From Staphylococcus lugdunensis (GTDB lineage Bacteria; Bacillota; Bacilli; Staphylococcales; Staphylococcaceae), in NCBI RefSeq assembly GCF_002901705.1, contig NZ_PPPV01000012.1, forward strand, positions 279,451-343,450: a stretch of 64,000 nucleotides of DNA. Direction: 5' to 3'. Shown here piece by piece: positions 1 through 10,973 of the stretch (the first letter of the stretch is position 1; every line of letters starts with the position of its first letter). Position numbers and translations under genes: made by a program. A model generated the notes under the pieces. The model ran no database searches. It saw only the letters and a program-made list of their open reading frames with translations, and was not told the origin of the DNA.

Positions 1-2
1 CA

Positions 3-896
<894 letters not shown>

Positions 897-961
897 TAGC
901 TAATCGTTTATAAATAAGTCATATACCATTTTAAATAGTAAGACTATATATAAACTGACAG

Positions 962-1004
962 CCAAAAAGTCAAAGTCAATTGAGCATTGGCTTTGACTTT
1001 TTAT
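962..1004 (+). terminator. Terminator between dnaK and dnaJ
   Basis: Near-perfect inverted repeat of about 17 bp (arms 964-980 and 986-1002, AAAAAGTCAAAGTCAAT against its complement with one mismatch), 5-nt loop, ending in a T run. It probably lowers dnaJ expression relative to dnaK. Confidence 0.85.
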
Positions 1005-1097
1005 TTAACATGTTAGTTTAAATGACATTCGCCTCTCAAACAGCATTAAACAGTAGTAAGTGCTTAAAAATTTATCAATTAAAAGGAGCGAGATGAA

Positions 1098-2231
1098 TTG
1101 GCCAATAAAAGAGATTACTATGAAGTATTAGGTGTCAGCAAAGATGCCTCAAAAGATGAAATAAAAAAAGCATACCGAAAATTATCAAAAAAATATCATC
1201 CTGATATCAACAAAGAAGAAGGTGCAGATGAAAAATTCAAAGAAATTTCTGAGGCCTATGAAATTTTAAGTGATGATAATAAACGAGCTAATTATGATCA
1301 ATTTGGCCATAGTGGTCCTCAAGGAGGTTTCGGCAACCAAGGATTTGGTGGTCAAGATTTCAGTGGCTTCGGCGGTGGTTTCGAGGATATCTTCAGTTCT
1401 TTCTTTGGAGGATCTAGACAACGAGATCCTAACGCCCCACGTAAAGGCGATGATTTACAATATACAATGACTATTGATTTTGAAGAAGCAGTATTTGGTG
1501 CAACAAAAGAGATATCTATTAGAAAAGATGTAAAATGTCATACATGTAATGGTGAAGGTGCTAAACCAGGAACCAGCAAAAAAACATGTAGTTACTGTAA
1601 GGGATCAGGCCGTACTTCTGTTGAACAAAATACTATACTTGGTCGTGTAAGAACTGAACAAACTTGCCCTAAATGTCAAGGTACTGGTCAAGAATTTGAA
1701 GAACCATGTCCAACATGTCATGGTAAAGGTACTGAAAACAAAGTAGTTAAACTAGAAGTTAACGTGCCTGAAGGCGTTGACAACGAACAACAAATTCGCT
1801 TAGGTGGTGAAGGTTCTCCAGGTGAGAACGGTGGCCCTAACGGTGATTTATATGTTGTTTTCCGTGTTCGTCCTTCTAAGAAATTTGAACGTGATGGCGA
1901 CGACATTTATTACAACTTGAACATTAGTTTCCCACAAGCTGCCCTTGGAGATGAAATAAAAGTACCAACGTTAAAAGGCAATGTCATGTTAACTATTCCT
2001 TCAGGTACACAAACGGGTAAACAATTTAGACTTAAAGATAAAGGTATTAAAAATGTTCATGGCTACGGTTATGGCGACTTATTCGTTAATATTAAAGTTG
2101 TAACACCAACAAAATTAAATGAAAAACAAAAAGAATTAATGCGAGAATTTGCTGAAGTTAGTGGAGAAGAAATTAAAGAACAACATTCTAATTTTAAAGA
2201 TAAAGCACGTAAATTTTTCAGAGGTGAATAA
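1098..2231 (+). CDS. dnaJ: Chaperone protein DnaJ (Hsp40)
   Basis: Co-chaperone that delivers substrates to DnaK and stimulates its ATPase. All four class I parts are visible: a J domain with the HPD triad at residues 34-36, a Gly/Phe-rich linker (about residues 70-110), four zinc-finger repeats ([32 protein letters not shown]), and the C-terminal beta domains. Full length at 377 aa. The start is TTG, 7 bases after AAAGGAGCG; an ATG at 1093 is in another frame. It follows dnaK past a terminator and precedes prmA by 3 bases, so the three are probably partly co-transcribed as the end of the heat-shock operon. Confidence 0.97.
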   Translation: MANKRDYYEVLGVSKDASKDEIKKAYRKLSKKYHPDINKEEGADEKFKEISEAYEILSDDNKRANYDQFGHSGPQGGFGNQGFGGQDFSGFGGGFEDIFSSFFGGSRQRDPNAPRKGDDLQYTMTIDFEEAVFGATKEISIRKDVKCHTCNGEGAKPGTSKKTCSYCKGSGRTSVEQNTILGRVRTEQTCPKCQGTGQEFEEPCPTCHGKGTENKVVKLEVNVPEGVDNEQQIRLGGEGSPGENGGPNGDLYVVFRVRPSKKFERDGDDIYYNLNISFPQAALGDEIKVPTLKGNVMLTIPSGTQTGKQFRLKDKGIKNVHGYGYGDLFVNIKVVTPTKLNEKQKELMREFAEVSGEEIKEQHSNFKDKARKFFRGE

Positions 2232-2234
2232 GCA

Positions 2235-3173
2235 ATGAATTGGGTAGAGCTCTCAATCGTAGTTAACCATGAAGTAGAACCTTTAGTCACTAACATTTTA
2301 GAAAATTTCGGTTCAAATGGTGTTGTTATTGAAGATTCTCATGACTTGATACAACCACCTGCCGATAAATACGGTGAAATTTATGAATTAAAATCTGAAG
2401 ATTATCCTGAATTTGGCGTCCGTTTGAAGGCCTATTTTAACGAAATTAAATTTACAAAGTCTTTAGCAACACAAATAAAAAAAGAAATTTTAAATTTAAC
2501 CGAATTAGATACCACAGTTTTTACTTATAATACGCAACCTGTGGCTGAAGAAGATTGGGAGAATGAATGGAAAAACTATTTCCATCCTTTTAGAGCTTCG
2601 AAACGATTTACAATTGTACCCAGTTGGGAAACCTATACCAAAGATAGTAACGAGGAGCTCTGTATTGAATTAGATCCTGGTATGGCTTTTGGTACGGGTG
2701 ATCACCCAACGACAAGTATGTGCTTACACGCTATAGAGAAATACGTTTCCTCTGACAAAAATGTCATTGATGTCGGAACTGGATCTGGAATCTTGAGTAT
2801 TGCATGCCATTTATTAGGTGTACGGCACATCAAAGCGATAGATATTGATGATATGGCAATTAAAGTAGCAATAGAGAACTTTAAAAAGAATCACTGTGAT
2901 GCTGTTATTGAAGCTAACACTGGTAATTTACTCAAAGATGAAACTAAAAAATACGATGTAGTCATTGCAAATATTTTAGCTCATATTATTGATGAAATGA
3001 TAGAAGATGCTTATAATACATTAAATGAAGATGGTTATTTTATAACGTCTGGTATTATCACTGAAAAACATTTAGAAATAGAAGCACACATGAAACAGGT
3101 TGGCTTTGATATCATTTCAATTGAACAAAATAATGGATGGGTATGCCTTGTTGGTCAGAAAGTGAGTGAATAA
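2235..3173 (+). CDS. prmA: Ribosomal protein L11 methyltransferase
   Basis: SAM-dependent methyltransferase that methylates ribosomal protein L11. At 312 aa it has the family's usual length, with an N-terminal L11-binding domain and a Rossmann methyltransferase domain. The signature [15 protein letters not shown] and the SAM-binding loop [12 protein letters not shown] are present. It begins 3 bases after the dnaJ stop and is followed at once by rsmE, the usual Firmicutes order dnaJ-prmA-rsmE, which suggests that one transcript carries chaperone and ribosome/RNA-modification genes. Confidence 0.96.
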   Translation: MNWVELSIVVNHEVEPLVTNILENFGSNGVVIEDSHDLIQPPADKYGEIYELKSEDYPEFGVRLKAYFNEIKFTKSLATQIKKEILNLTELDTTVFTYNTQPVAEEDWENEWKNYFHPFRASKRFTIVPSWETYTKDSNEELCIELDPGMAFGTGDHPTTSMCLHAIEKYVSSDKNVIDVGTGSGILSIACHLLGVRHIKAIDIDDMAIKVAIENFKKNHCDAVIEANTGNLLKDETKKYDVVIANILAHIIDEMIEDAYNTLNEDGYFITSGIITEKHLEIEAHMKQVGFDIISIEQNNGWVCLVGQKVSE

Positions 3174-3174
3174 G

Positions 3175-3927
3175 TTGCAACGATACTTTATTAACGAAAA
3201 CGCTGATGACGGTCAGCGTTTTTTTATTCGAGATAAAAATGACCGTCATCATATTATTAATGTTATGCGCAATTGTGTTGGAGATCATATCATTATTACA
3301 TTCCAAAATCAAAGCGTATTCGAGTGTGAAATTACAGATATTAATGATGAATATATTCAAATAATGCCGAAAGTCAAATTAGACATACATACTGAATTAC
3401 CTCTGTATGTAACAATTTGTAGTGGGCTCATTAAGGCAGATAAGTATGAGTGGATGCTTCAAAAAGCTACAGAGCTAGGTGCCAATGAGTTTTGGGCAGT
3501 AGATATGGCGCGCTCGGTTGTGAAACTAAATCAAACAAAAGCTATGAAGAAAATTGATAGATGGCAAAAAATTGTCAAAGAAGCTGCCGAGCAAAGTTAT
3601 CGACTTACTATACCTTCAGTAAAGTACATGTCGAATTTGAAATCCGTTTATGATAAAATAAGTCATTATGACTATATTCTGATTGCATATGAAGAACAAG
3701 CAAAGCAAAATGAAAGAAGCCATTTCAGACAATTATTACAATGTTTTAAGCCAAACGATCACGTTTTAATGATATTTGGTCCCGAAGGTGGGTTAACAGA
3801 GTCAGAAATCGAGATGTTTAAGGATAATAGTCACACAGTAGGTTTAGGACCTAGAATTTTAAGGGCAGAAACAGCACCATTGTATGCACTAAGTGCAATG
3901 AGCTATGAAAATGAATTATTGGGGTGA
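3175..3927 (+). CDS. rsmE: 16S rRNA m3U1498 methyltransferase RsmE
   Basis: SPOUT-class enzyme that methylates N3 of U1498 in 16S rRNA. The C-terminal knot motifs FGPEGGLTESE and LGPRILRAETAPL bind SAM. I chose the TTG at 3175 (protein starting MQRYF) because an AAAGTGAG ribosome-binding sequence sits 8 bases upstream; a GTG at 3166 would add three residues and overlap prmA. The protein is 250 aa, normal for the family. The stop lies within the ribosome-binding site of mtaB, so the two are probably translationally coupled. Confidence 0.93.
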   Translation: MQRYFINENADDGQRFFIRDKNDRHHIINVMRNCVGDHIIITFQNQSVFECEITDINDEYIQIMPKVKLDIHTELPLYVTICSGLIKADKYEWMLQKATELGANEFWAVDMARSVVKLNQTKAMKKIDRWQKIVKEAAEQSYRLTIPSVKYMSNLKSVYDKISHYDYILIAYEEQAKQNERSHFRQLLQCFKPNDHVLMIFGPEGGLTESEIEMFKDNSHTVGLGPRILRAETAPLYALSAMSYENELLG

Positions 3928-3932
3928 ATGAC

Positions 3933-5279
3933 ATGTCAACGGTAGCTTTTCATACATTAGGTTGTAAAGTAAACCATTATGAAACAGAAGCAATTTGGCA
4001 ATTATTTAAAGAAGCAAATTATGAAAGAGTAGATTTTGAAACCAATGCAGATGTGTATGTTATTAACACATGTACGGTTACAAATACTGGAGATAAAAAA
4101 AGTCGACAAGTCATACGTCGTGCTATTAGAAAAAATCCTGATGCAGTTATATGCGTCACTGGTTGTTATGCACAAACATCATCAGCAGAAATTATGGAAA
4201 TTCCAGGCGTTGATGTTGTAGTTGGTACGCAAGACCGTCATAAATTACTATCATATATAGATGAGTTTCAAAAAGAGCGCCAACCTATTAATGGTGTAGG
4301 AAACATTATGAAAAATCGCACCTATGAGGAATTAGATGTACCGTATTTTACAGATCGTACACGTGCTTCATTAAAAATTCAAGAAGGCTGTAATAATTTC
4401 TGTACATTTTGCATCATACCATGGGCTCGAGGTTTAATGCGTTCTAGAGATCCGAAAAAGGTTGTTGAACAAGCCACAACGCTTGTCAATGCAGGTTATA
4501 AAGAGATTGTGCTCACTGGTATTCACACTGGTGGTTACGGTCAAGACTTGAAAAACTATAATCTAGCACAACTGTTACGCGATTTAGAAACGATTGATGG
4601 TCTAGAAAGAATTCGTATTTCTTCAATTGAAGCCAGTCAACTAACAGATGAAGTGATTGATGTCATTGAAAAATCTAATAAAGTTGTCCGTCATTTGCAT
4701 ATTCCGTTACAATCAGGTTCAGATAGCGTGCTTAAACGTATGCGACGTAAATACACGATGGAACATTTTTCAGAACGTCTATCAAAACTTCATAAAGCGT
4801 TGCCAGATTTGGCAGTGACAAGTGATGTTATAGTAGGTTTTCCTGGAGAAACTGATGAAGAGTTTCAAGAAACCTTTGATTTTATAGCAAAACATAAGTT
4901 TTCTGAATTACATGTATTTCCATATTCTTCACGAATCGGTACACCTGCTGCTCGTATGGATAATCAGATTGATGAAGATGTTAAAAATGAACGTGTTCAC
5001 AAATTAATTGCTTTAAGTGATCAATTAGCTAAAGAATATGCTTCTAAGTTTGAAGATGACGTATTGGAAGTTATTCCTGAAGAAAAAGGTAGTTTCCATG
5101 GTTCACTGGTTGGTTATGCAGATAACTACATGAAAGTACAATTTGATGGTGATGAATCATTGATAGGTCAAATTGTCAAAGTAAAGATTGTACATGCTGA
5201 TTATCCGCTAAATAAAGGTGAAGCATTAAGAGTAGTTGAACACGCTTCTAATTTATCTGAGCAAGAAGTACTAGTGTAA
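3933..5279 (+). CDS. mtaB: tRNA t6A37 methylthiotransferase MtaB
   Basis: Radical-SAM enzyme that converts N6-threonylcarbamoyladenosine at position 37 of tRNA to its 2-methylthio form. The N-terminal UPF0004 domain has conserved cysteines (HTLGCKVN, NTCTVT, VTGCYAQ) for one iron-sulfur cluster, and the radical-SAM motif GCNNFCTFCIIPWARG holds the second. A TRAM-like RNA-binding domain is at the C-terminus. The ATG at 3933 is preceded by GGGGTGA; the upstream in-frame GTG at 3924 lies inside that site, so it is less likely. 448 aa, full length. Last gene of the dnaJ-prmA-rsmE-mtaB run. Confidence 0.94.
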   Translation: MSTVAFHTLGCKVNHYETEAIWQLFKEANYERVDFETNADVYVINTCTVTNTGDKKSRQVIRRAIRKNPDAVICVTGCYAQTSSAEIMEIPGVDVVVGTQDRHKLLSYIDEFQKERQPINGVGNIMKNRTYEELDVPYFTDRTRASLKIQEGCNNFCTFCIIPWARGLMRSRDPKKVVEQATTLVNAGYKEIVLTGIHTGGYGQDLKNYNLAQLLRDLETIDGLERIRISSIEASQLTDEVIDVIEKSNKVVRHLHIPLQSGSDSVLKRMRRKYTMEHFSERLSKLHKALPDLAVTSDVIVGFPGETDEEFQETFDFIAKHKFSELHVFPYSSRIGTPAARMDNQIDEDVKNERVHKLIALSDQLAKEYASKFEDDVLEVIPEEKGSFHGSLVGYADNYMKVQFDGDESLIGQIVKVKIVHADYPLNKGEALRVVEHASNLSEQEVLV

Positions 5280-5298
5280 ACTTTCCGCGCTTTACTAA

Positions 5299-5327
5299 TT
5301 GACCGCACAATGGAGATATATTATACT
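5299..5327 (+). promoter_or_regulatory. Sigma-A promoter for rpsU
   Basis: TTGACC at 5299-5304, an exact 17-bp spacer, and TATACT at 5322-5327, so rpsU has its own strong promoter downstream of mtaB. Confidence 0.75.
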
Positions 5328-5334
5328 AAATAAA

Positions 5335-5355
5335 GCATAGTCTATTGTACTATGC
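5335..5355 (+). promoter_or_regulatory. Hairpin in the rpsU leader
   Basis: Perfect 7-bp stem (GCATAGT / ACTATGC) with a 7-nt loop, starting about 8 bases after the -10 box, so it would sit at the very 5' end of the rpsU mRNA. It could stabilise the message or act in autoregulation; neither is shown. Confidence 0.45.
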
Positions 5356-5402
5356 ACATAATTATTAAAGTTCCGTTGATATTTGGAGGGAGGGAAATAC
5401 AG

Positions 5403-5579
5403 ATGTCTAAAACAGTAGTACGTAAAAACGAATCACTTGAAGATGCGTTACGTAGATTTAAACGTTCAGTATCAAAAAGCGGTACAATTCAAGAAGTACG
5501 TAAACGTGAATTTTACGAAAAACCTAGTGTTAAACGTAAAAAGAAATCTGAAGCTGCGCGTAAACGTAAATTCAAATAA
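5403..5579 (+). CDS. rpsU: 30S ribosomal protein S21
   Basis: Small basic protein of the 30S subunit, 58 aa, very rich in Lys and Arg toward the C-terminus ([15 protein letters not shown]). The reading frame extends upstream to 5352, but the ATG at 5403 follows a long GGAGGGAGGG ribosome-binding sequence and gives the conserved start [20 protein letters not shown]. It has its own promoter and a terminator about 80 bases downstream, so it is monocistronic. In Firmicutes it is commonly near dnaJ and yqeY or floA genes, as here. Confidence 0.97.
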
Positions 5580-5658
5580 TTAATAGCTCTGTTGACTCCC
5601 TCAACACGAATGTTAATTATATATTAGGTTAGGACTATAAATAGGTTCCAACCAACGA

Positions 5659-5704
5659 AAAATGGCAATTTCTATTGAAATAACGTAGAAATTGCCATTT
5701 TGTT
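5659..5704 (+). terminator. Terminator downstream of rpsU
   Basis: Arms AATGGCAATTTCTA and TAGAAATTGCCATT around an 11-nt loop, followed by TTGTTATAC. The inner part CAATTTCTA...TAGAAATTG recurs in the hairpin at 43639-43682. Confidence 0.8.
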
Positions 5705-6090
5705 ATACTTTTGTTTTTTAGTTTGCAAAGTTATTATCTTTTCATATATTTTAATGATGTATTGCAAAAGTATATTTGAATATGAATTATCGTTTCATGG
5801 AACTGTAGAGAAAGTAGTACCAAGCAGGGGTTAAGTGATAACAACATATTATACAAGTGATATTACAATATAAAAAATATAATTAAAAATTCTAAATGCA
5901 TTTCAAAAATCATTAAACTTTATTATTTAGGTTGTTGATTTTATCAGACTCATTATATCGTTAAAAATAAATACCAGCTATTATTCATTTATTTAATATA
6001 TTGTTGTTGGAAATCTTATAGATTCTCTTTTATATCCCTATAATCTTAGTCATGATTCATGTATAATCAAAATGGGAGCGAGGTGAATTT
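5705..6090 (+). other. Noncoding stretch before the floA operon
   Basis: Very AT-rich with no plausible ORF. A less AT-rich patch at about 5797-5834 stands out from its surroundings but I see no known RNA motif in it. A TATAAT at 6062-6067 is a likely -10 box for the floA operon; no good -35 box precedes it. Otherwise I see nothing. Confidence 0.5.
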
Positions 6091-6798
6091 ATGACAGTTA
6101 TAAATGGAATACATACCTTTTTCTTGCTGAACTTTTCTTCTGATGTCTCTTGGATATTTGATGTAGCTCAAATTCTTACACATCCATTGATGACACTTAT
6201 TCTGACAGTCGCTATATTTTTAGGATTTTTATATCAATTATACTCTCCTAAAATTAATTTAATAGGTGTAGTTGCAGCATTATGTTTATTACTATTATTT
6301 TTAGGATTTCTCATCAATGGCGACGTCAATTTGATATCGGTAATTTTATTTGGCATAGGGGTAATTTTTGTTATTATAGAGCTCTTTATTGTAGGTGCAA
6401 TAATAGGCTTTTTTGGCATAGTTCTAATCTCATTAAGCTTAATAATGCTTGGTGATAACTTGTTTATTATGTTATTCAATGTCATTATTGCAGTTATTCT
6501 TAGTATTGTTGAATGGGTCATTTTAGTAAAACTTTTAAATCGAAAAATACCTTTTTTTGAAAAAGTTGTACTTAAAGATTCGACAAATGCTGAAGCTGGT
6601 TATAGATCTCACGATGACCGTTCTCACTTAGTTGGCAAAATAGCTCGTACTTCTACAGACTTACGTCCAGCAGGCATTATTTTAATAAATGATGAAAGAA
6701 TAGATGCTGTGTCAGATGGTTCATTTATTTTAAGAAATAAAGATGTCAAAATATTAGAAGTAGAAGGCACTCGAGTTGTAGTAAGAGAGATAGATTAA
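6091..6798 (+). CDS. NfeD-family membrane protein (floA operon)
   Basis: Membrane protein of 235 aa with about four hydrophobic segments in the first 150 residues, then a soluble C-terminal beta-barrel of the NfeD (OB-fold) type ([16 protein letters not shown]...[11 protein letters not shown]). NfeD proteins are encoded next to flotillin or stomatin genes and are thought to work with them in membrane organisation. The gene is 17 bases upstream of floA, which fits. It lacks the N-terminal protease domain of long NfeD proteins, so it is a short form like B. subtilis YqeZ minus its extra region. Start ATG after GGGAGCGAGGTG. Confidence 0.85.
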   Translation: MTVINGIHTFFLLNFSSDVSWIFDVAQILTHPLMTLILTVAIFLGFLYQLYSPKINLIGVVAALCLLLLFLGFLINGDVNLISVILFGIGVIFVIIELFIVGAIIGFFGIVLISLSLIMLGDNLFIMLFNVIIAVILSIVEWVILVKLLNRKIPFFEKVVLKDSTNAEAGYRSHDDRSHLVGKIARTSTDLRPAGIILINDERIDAVSDGSFILRNKDVKILEVEGTRVVVREID

Positions 6799-6815
6799 TT
6801 TATAGGAGTGATTTA

Positions 6816-7802
6816 ATGTTTAGTATTGGATTTATTGTAATTGCTATTATAATTCTTGTAGCAATTCTTATTTTATTTTCATTTGTTCCAGTTGGACTGT
6901 GGATTTCAGCAATTGCAGCAGGCGTTAAGGTTGGAATCGGAACACTCATTGGTATGCGTTTACGTCGCGTTTCGCCTAGAAAAGTAATTGCGCCATTAAT
7001 AAAAGCACATAAAGCTGGTTTAAACTTAACAACTAATCAGTTAGAATCTCACTACTTAGCTGGTGGTAACGTTGATAGAGTTGTTGATGCAAACATCGCT
7101 GCGCAACGTGCAGATATAAATCTACCGTTTGAACGCGGTGCTGCGATTGACTTAGCCGGTCGTGATGTATTACAAGCTGTTCAAATGTCTGTTAATCCTA
7201 AAGTTATAGAAACACCTTTTATTACTGGTGTGGCTATGAATGGTATCGAAGTTAGAGCTAAAGCACGTATTACGGTTCGAGCTAATATTTCTCGATTAGT
7301 CGGTGGTGCTGGTGAAGAAACAATTATTGCTCGTGTAGGTGAAGGTATTGTTTCAACTATCGGTTCAAGTGAACATCATACACAAGTTCTTGAAAATCCA
7401 GATAATATTTCTAAAACTGTATTAAGTAAAGGTTTAGATTCAGGTACAGCCTTTGAAATTTTATCCATTGACATTGCTGACGTAGATATCGGTAAAAATA
7501 TTGGTGCTGATTTACAAACTGAGCAAGCACTAGCAGATAAAAACATTGCTCAAGCTAAAGCCGAAGAACGTCGCGCGATGGCAGTAGCTAAAGAACAAGA
7601 AATGAAAGCAAGTGTACAAGAAATGCGTGCAAAAGTTGTTGAGGCAGAATCTGAAGTACCTCTTGCTATGGCAGAAGCACTACGCAACGGTAATTTAGGT
7701 GTCAAAGACTATTATAATTTAAAAAATATAGAAGCTGATACAGGAATGAGAAATGCTATCAATAAACATACAGACAAAGAAGACCCAGAATCACCAAAAT
7801 AA
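6816..7802 (+). CDS. floA: Flotillin-like protein FloA
   Basis: Membrane scaffold protein of functional membrane microdomains, affecting protein secretion, signalling and membrane fluidity. An N-terminal membrane segment (about residues 5-45) is followed by a PHB/SPFH-like domain and an Ala/Glu/Lys-rich coiled coil (about 230-290, [18 protein letters not shown]) that drives oligomerisation. 328 aa, the usual length. It is the middle gene of a three-gene operon (NfeD-like, FloA, TM-anchored partner), the same order as yqeZ-yqfA-yqfB in Bacillus. Ribosome-binding site TAGGAGTG. Confidence 0.96.
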   Translation: MFSIGFIVIAIIILVAILILFSFVPVGLWISAIAAGVKVGIGTLIGMRLRRVSPRKVIAPLIKAHKAGLNLTTNQLESHYLAGGNVDRVVDANIAAQRADINLPFERGAAIDLAGRDVLQAVQMSVNPKVIETPFITGVAMNGIEVRAKARITVRANISRLVGGAGEETIIARVGEGIVSTIGSSEHHTQVLENPDNISKTVLSKGLDSGTAFEILSIDIADVDIGKNIGADLQTEQALADKNIAQAKAEERRAMAVAKEQEMKASVQEMRAKVVEAESEVPLAMAEALRNGNLGVKDYYNLKNIEADTGMRNAINKHTDKEDPESPK

Positions 7803-7818
7803 TTAAAGGGGTGATGTC

Positions 7819-8526
7819 ATGAACATTGGTATTCTCATATTTGCTATTTCGGTCATCATTTCAATTATCAGTGCGATGGGGGATAAGAGTCATAAACAAC
7901 GTCAGAATCAAAAACCACCTAAAAAGAAAGCTCAGTCTAAACCAACATCACGTCAACCACAAAAAGGTTCGTTCTTAGATAAAGTTGGAGATAAGCTAAA
8001 TGAAATGAATGAAGAAATTTCAGGTGAACATACGAAACATAAAAAAGTACAACACGATAAAAATACCTCTCAACCTGTGTATAAAGATCGTAAATTAGAA
8101 CGAGAGATTAAGGTGGAAACACAAGATAAAGCACGTCCTACAGTTCAAAGATCTTCAAGGCAACTAACACAATCTCAAAATAGCAATAATGATACCTTAC
8201 AAACACAGCCATCATCAAGAGATGTTGTGAATAAGCAGCCTTCAAATCAAGATTTAGAACATACACTTATGGATGATTTAAAACGTGTTCGTTTAGATAT
8301 TGATAATGAAAAAGAAAAGCAACTCGCAATGATTGAGCAAAAAGCAAAAGAAATTATTAGCGATAAATATTTATCACCTAGAGCTAAACAATATCGCTTA
8401 AAGCAATTGCTAAACACCAAATCAATCGAACAAAATATGACCCATCAAGCACTACAATTTGATAACAATCCTGTAGTTAATGGTTTAATTTGGCAAGAAA
8501 TATTGAATAAACCAAAGCAATTATAA
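7819..8526 (+). CDS. TM-anchored, low-complexity protein of the floA operon
   Basis: 235 aa of unknown function. One N-terminal membrane helix (about residues 3-20) is followed by a long, highly charged Lys/Gln/Ser-rich and probably disordered region (residues 25-150), then a short helical C-terminal part (about 155-235) with a coiled-coil-like stretch (DNEKEKQLAMIEQKAKEI). It begins 16 bases after floA with a good ribosome-binding site and ends at a strong terminator, so it is co-expressed with flotillin. It sits in the place of Bacillus yqfB but I cannot claim homology. An adaptor or scaffold partner of FloA is a guess. Confidence 0.75.
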   Translation: MNIGILIFAISVIISIISAMGDKSHKQRQNQKPPKKKAQSKPTSRQPQKGSFLDKVGDKLNEMNEEISGEHTKHKKVQHDKNTSQPVYKDRKLEREIKVETQDKARPTVQRSSRQLTQSQNSNNDTLQTQPSSRDVVNKQPSNQDLEHTLMDDLKRVRLDIDNEKEKQLAMIEQKAKEIISDKYLSPRAKQYRLKQLLNTKSIEQNMTHQALQFDNNPVVNGLIWQEILNKPKQL

Positions 8527-8531
8527 TATAT

Positions 8532-8580
8532 AACATATTCCACTAATTAAATTGTATGTAGTGGGATATGTTATTTTTTA
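8532..8580 (+). terminator. Terminator of the floA operon
   Basis: Arms TAACATATTCCACTA and TAGTGGGATATGTTA with a 13-nt loop, followed by TTTTTTA. Confidence 0.85.
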
Positions 8581-8793
8581 TATTTTGAGCCCATTAGCCA
8601 ATCTTTTTTAAATTTACAAACACATTAATTTGTATCAATATGGATTGTTTAGTAAACTTTTATTGAAAGTGAGTTTTAATAATTTTCACATCCAAGGTTA
8701 TCTAGTTATCATGATATAATAATCATAAATTGACCTATTTATATCATGCAGTAAAAATTTGATAAATAATGTTACTTGTAAAGGAGCCCGTTT

Positions 8794-9744
8794 ATGCCAG
8801 AAATAATTCAAATCGACAACATTAATCAATCTCAAGCTTTAATCGGAAATAATGATGAGCATTTAAAAGCGCTAGAGGATGCATATGATGTTGTCATACA
8901 TGCCAGAGGTCAAGAAATTGCTGTTAAAGGCGAACGTCTGGAGCATGTTGAAAAGGCAGAACAAATTCTTAAAAATTTATTAAAAGTTATAGAACTCGGC
9001 CATGTTATTACACTTAAAGACGTAGAAGCTGCTATTAAAATGGCTGATAATAATACTTTGCAATTTTTATTAGATTTATATGAGGATGAAATTACAAAAG
9101 ATGCATATGGTAAAACCATTCGTGCAAAAACTATGGGACAACGTATGTATGTCAATGCAATGCAACGAAATGATTTAGTTTTTGGCGTGGGTCCTGCTGG
9201 CACTGGAAAAACATTTTTAGCTGTTGTTTATGCAGCTAAACAATTACGAAAAGGGAAAGTCAAACGCATTGTGCTAACACGCCCTGCTGTTGAAGCTGGT
9301 GAATCTTTAGGATTTTTACCAGGTGATTTAAAAGAAAAAGTAGATCCTTACTTAAGACCATTATATGATGGCTTAAATACGGTATTAGGTCGTGAACAAA
9401 CAGCACGTTTTATTGAAAGAGGAATTATCGAAATTGCACCACTTGCTTATATGAGAGGTCGTACATTAGATGATGCCTTTGTGATTTTAGATGAAGCACA
9501 AAACACAACACATGCTCAAATGAAAATGTTTTTAACAAGGTTGGGCTTCGATTCAAAAATGGTTGTTACTGGAGATCAAACCCAAATTGATTTACCTAAA
9601 GGCGTTAAAAGTGGTTTGAAAGAAGCTATAAGCAAATTGCAAGGGGTAAATGGTATTCATATTATGAATTTGGATCAATCCGATGTTGTTAGACATCCTT
9701 TAGTAGGTAAAATTATCGCAAGATATGATGGGGAGGTAAAATAA
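8794..9744 (+). CDS. phoH: PhoH-family ATPase
   Basis: Cytosolic P-loop ATPase of the PhoH/YlaK family. An N-terminal KH-like domain (about 1-80) precedes the ATPase core with Walker A GPAGTGKT, a Walker B-type VILDEAQNT, and the downstream GDQTQIDLP motif typical of helicase-like PhoH proteins. 316 aa. The order phoH-ybeY-dgkA-cdd-era is a classic Firmicutes arrangement, and the link to the endoribonuclease YbeY suggests a role in rRNA or RNA metabolism; the precise activity is not established. Start ATG after AAAGGAGCCC. Confidence 0.93.
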   Translation: MPEIIQIDNINQSQALIGNNDEHLKALEDAYDVVIHARGQEIAVKGERLEHVEKAEQILKNLLKVIELGHVITLKDVEAAIKMADNNTLQFLLDLYEDEITKDAYGKTIRAKTMGQRMYVNAMQRNDLVFGVGPAGTGKTFLAVVYAAKQLRKGKVKRIVLTRPAVEAGESLGFLPGDLKEKVDPYLRPLYDGLNTVLGREQTARFIERGIIEIAPLAYMRGRTLDDAFVILDEAQNTTHAQMKMFLTRLGFDSKMVVTGDQTQIDLPKGVKSGLKEAISKLQGVNGIHIMNLDQSDVVRHPLVGKIIARYDGEVK

Positions 9745-9746
9745 AC

Positions 9747-10208
9747 ATGTTTACCATAGATTTTAGTGACCACACGCAAATGGTTGATGAAGCATGGTTT
9801 CAACAAATTGACGATTTACTTAACTTTGCAAAAGAACAAGAAGGTATTACACAAGATGCAGAATTATCCGTGACATTTGTAGATAAAGAAGAAATTCAAC
9901 AAATTAATAAAATATATCGAGATAAAGATAAAGTAACCGATGTTATATCCTTTGCTTTGGAAGAGGATGAACCTGAAATAACAGGCTTGGAGATACCTCG
10001 CGTACTAGGTGATATTATTATATGTACAGATGTAGCACAAGAACAAGCTACGACATATGGTCATTCATTTGAACGAGAGTTAGGCTTTCTTGCTCTTCAT
10101 GGATTTTTACATTTATTAGGCTATGATCATATGAATGAAGAAGATGAAAAGAAAATGTTTGGTCGGCAAGAAACAATATTAACTGCATATGGACTGACGA
10201 GAGATTAA
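9747..10208 (+). CDS. ybeY: Endoribonuclease YbeY (16S rRNA maturation)
   Basis: Zinc-dependent endoribonuclease needed for 16S rRNA 3'-end processing and ribosome quality control. The family signature [11 protein letters not shown], with three metal-binding histidines, is near residue 120. 153 aa, typical length. It starts 2 bases after phoH, and its last codons overlap the start of dgkA, so translation is likely coupled through phoH-ybeY-dgkA. Confidence 0.96.
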   Translation: MFTIDFSDHTQMVDEAWFQQIDDLLNFAKEQEGITQDAELSVTFVDKEEIQQINKIYRDKDKVTDVISFALEEDEPEITGLEIPRVLGDIIICTDVAQEQATTYGHSFERELGFLALHGFLHLLGYDHMNEEDEKKMFGRQETILTAYGLTRD

Positions 10209-10551
10209 AGAGTTTAAACGTTTTAGATACGCCTTTAATGGTTTTAAAGCACTGCTTGTTAAAGACCATAATTTCTTACTTCATCTTATCATTTCAATAC
10301 TTGTTATTGTTTTAGGATTTATCTTTCAACTTAACAGATATGAGTGGCTTTTTATCCTATTATCCATATTTCTTGTCTTAACATTAGAAGCACTGAATAC
10401 GGCTATAGAATTTGTTGTTGATTTAGTAACATTGGATTATCATGAGTTTGCAAAGTACGCCAAAGATATCGCGGCTTTTAGTGTCATGCTAGTATCTATC
10501 TTTGCTATTATTACTGGACTAATTATTTTTATTCCTCATATATTTTCGTAA
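10204..10551 (+). CDS. dgkA: Diacylglycerol/undecaprenol kinase family protein
   Basis: Small integral membrane kinase, probably acting on undecaprenol in Firmicutes. The frame encodes [19 protein letters not shown], three membrane helices and the DgkA signature [16 protein letters not shown], ending at 10551. It was easy to miss because it has no ATG, GTG or TTG near the 5' end. In-frame TGA at 10195 closes the frame upstream, and between it and the conserved RYAF segment the only near-start codon is ATT at 10204, overlapping the ybeY stop by 5 bases. The gene call is firm; the AUU start is inferred. With that start it is 115 aa. Confidence 0.87.
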   Translation: MKEFKRFRYAFNGFKALLVKDHNFLLHLIISILVIVLGFIFQLNRYEWLFILLSIFLVLTLEALNTAIEFVVDLVTLDYHEFAKYAKDIAAFSVMLVSIFAIITGLIIFIPHIFS

Positions 10552-10565
10552 AGGAGTTTGTTACA

Positions 10566-10973
10566 ATGAGTTATCAACAACATTATTTTGAAGAAGCTCA
10601 AAAAGCTCAAAGTAACGCTTACACGCCTTATAGTCAATTTAAAGTAGGCGCTTATTTGAAAACTAAGGATGGCAGAGGGTTTTATGGTGCCAATGTTGAA
10701 AATGCATCTTATCCTGCAACAATTTGTGCAGAACAATCCAGTCTTGCCGCAGCAATCGCTCTTGGATATCAGCCTGGGGATTTTGAATCAATAACTGTGA
10801 CAGTTAATAGTATAAAACCAACATCGCCATGTGGTATTTGTAGACAAGTTTTAAAAGAATTATGTGATGATGATATGCCCATATATATGACAAATAATAC
10901 AGGTGAAATGCGTGCTTCCTCAGTTTCAGAATTGTTACCATTTGGATTTTCCGGAAAGGATTTAGAAAATTAA
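10566..10973 (+). CDS. cdd: Cytidine deaminase
   Basis: Zinc enzyme that deaminates cytidine and deoxycytidine to uridines in pyrimidine salvage. The catalytic motifs are intact: [15 protein letters not shown] (Cys ligand and catalytic Glu) and PCGICRQVL (two Cys ligands). 135 aa, the usual tetrameric form. Starts with ATG after AAAGGAGTTTG, and its TAA overlaps the ATG of era (TAATG), so the two are translationally coupled. Confidence 0.97.
   Translation: MSYQQHYFEEAQKAQSNAYTPYSQFKVGAYLKTKDGRGFYGANVENASYPATICAEQSSLAAAIALGYQPGDFESITVTVNSIKPTSPCGICRQVLKELCDDDMPIYMTNNTGEMRASSVSELLPFGFSGKDLEN

Noticed and set aside
10197-10208. Programmed +1 frameshift joining YbeY and DgkA
   Set aside because: The frames overlap and a shift is possible in principle, but there is no slippery site or stimulatory structure visible and YbeY is full length; an AUU start is simpler.
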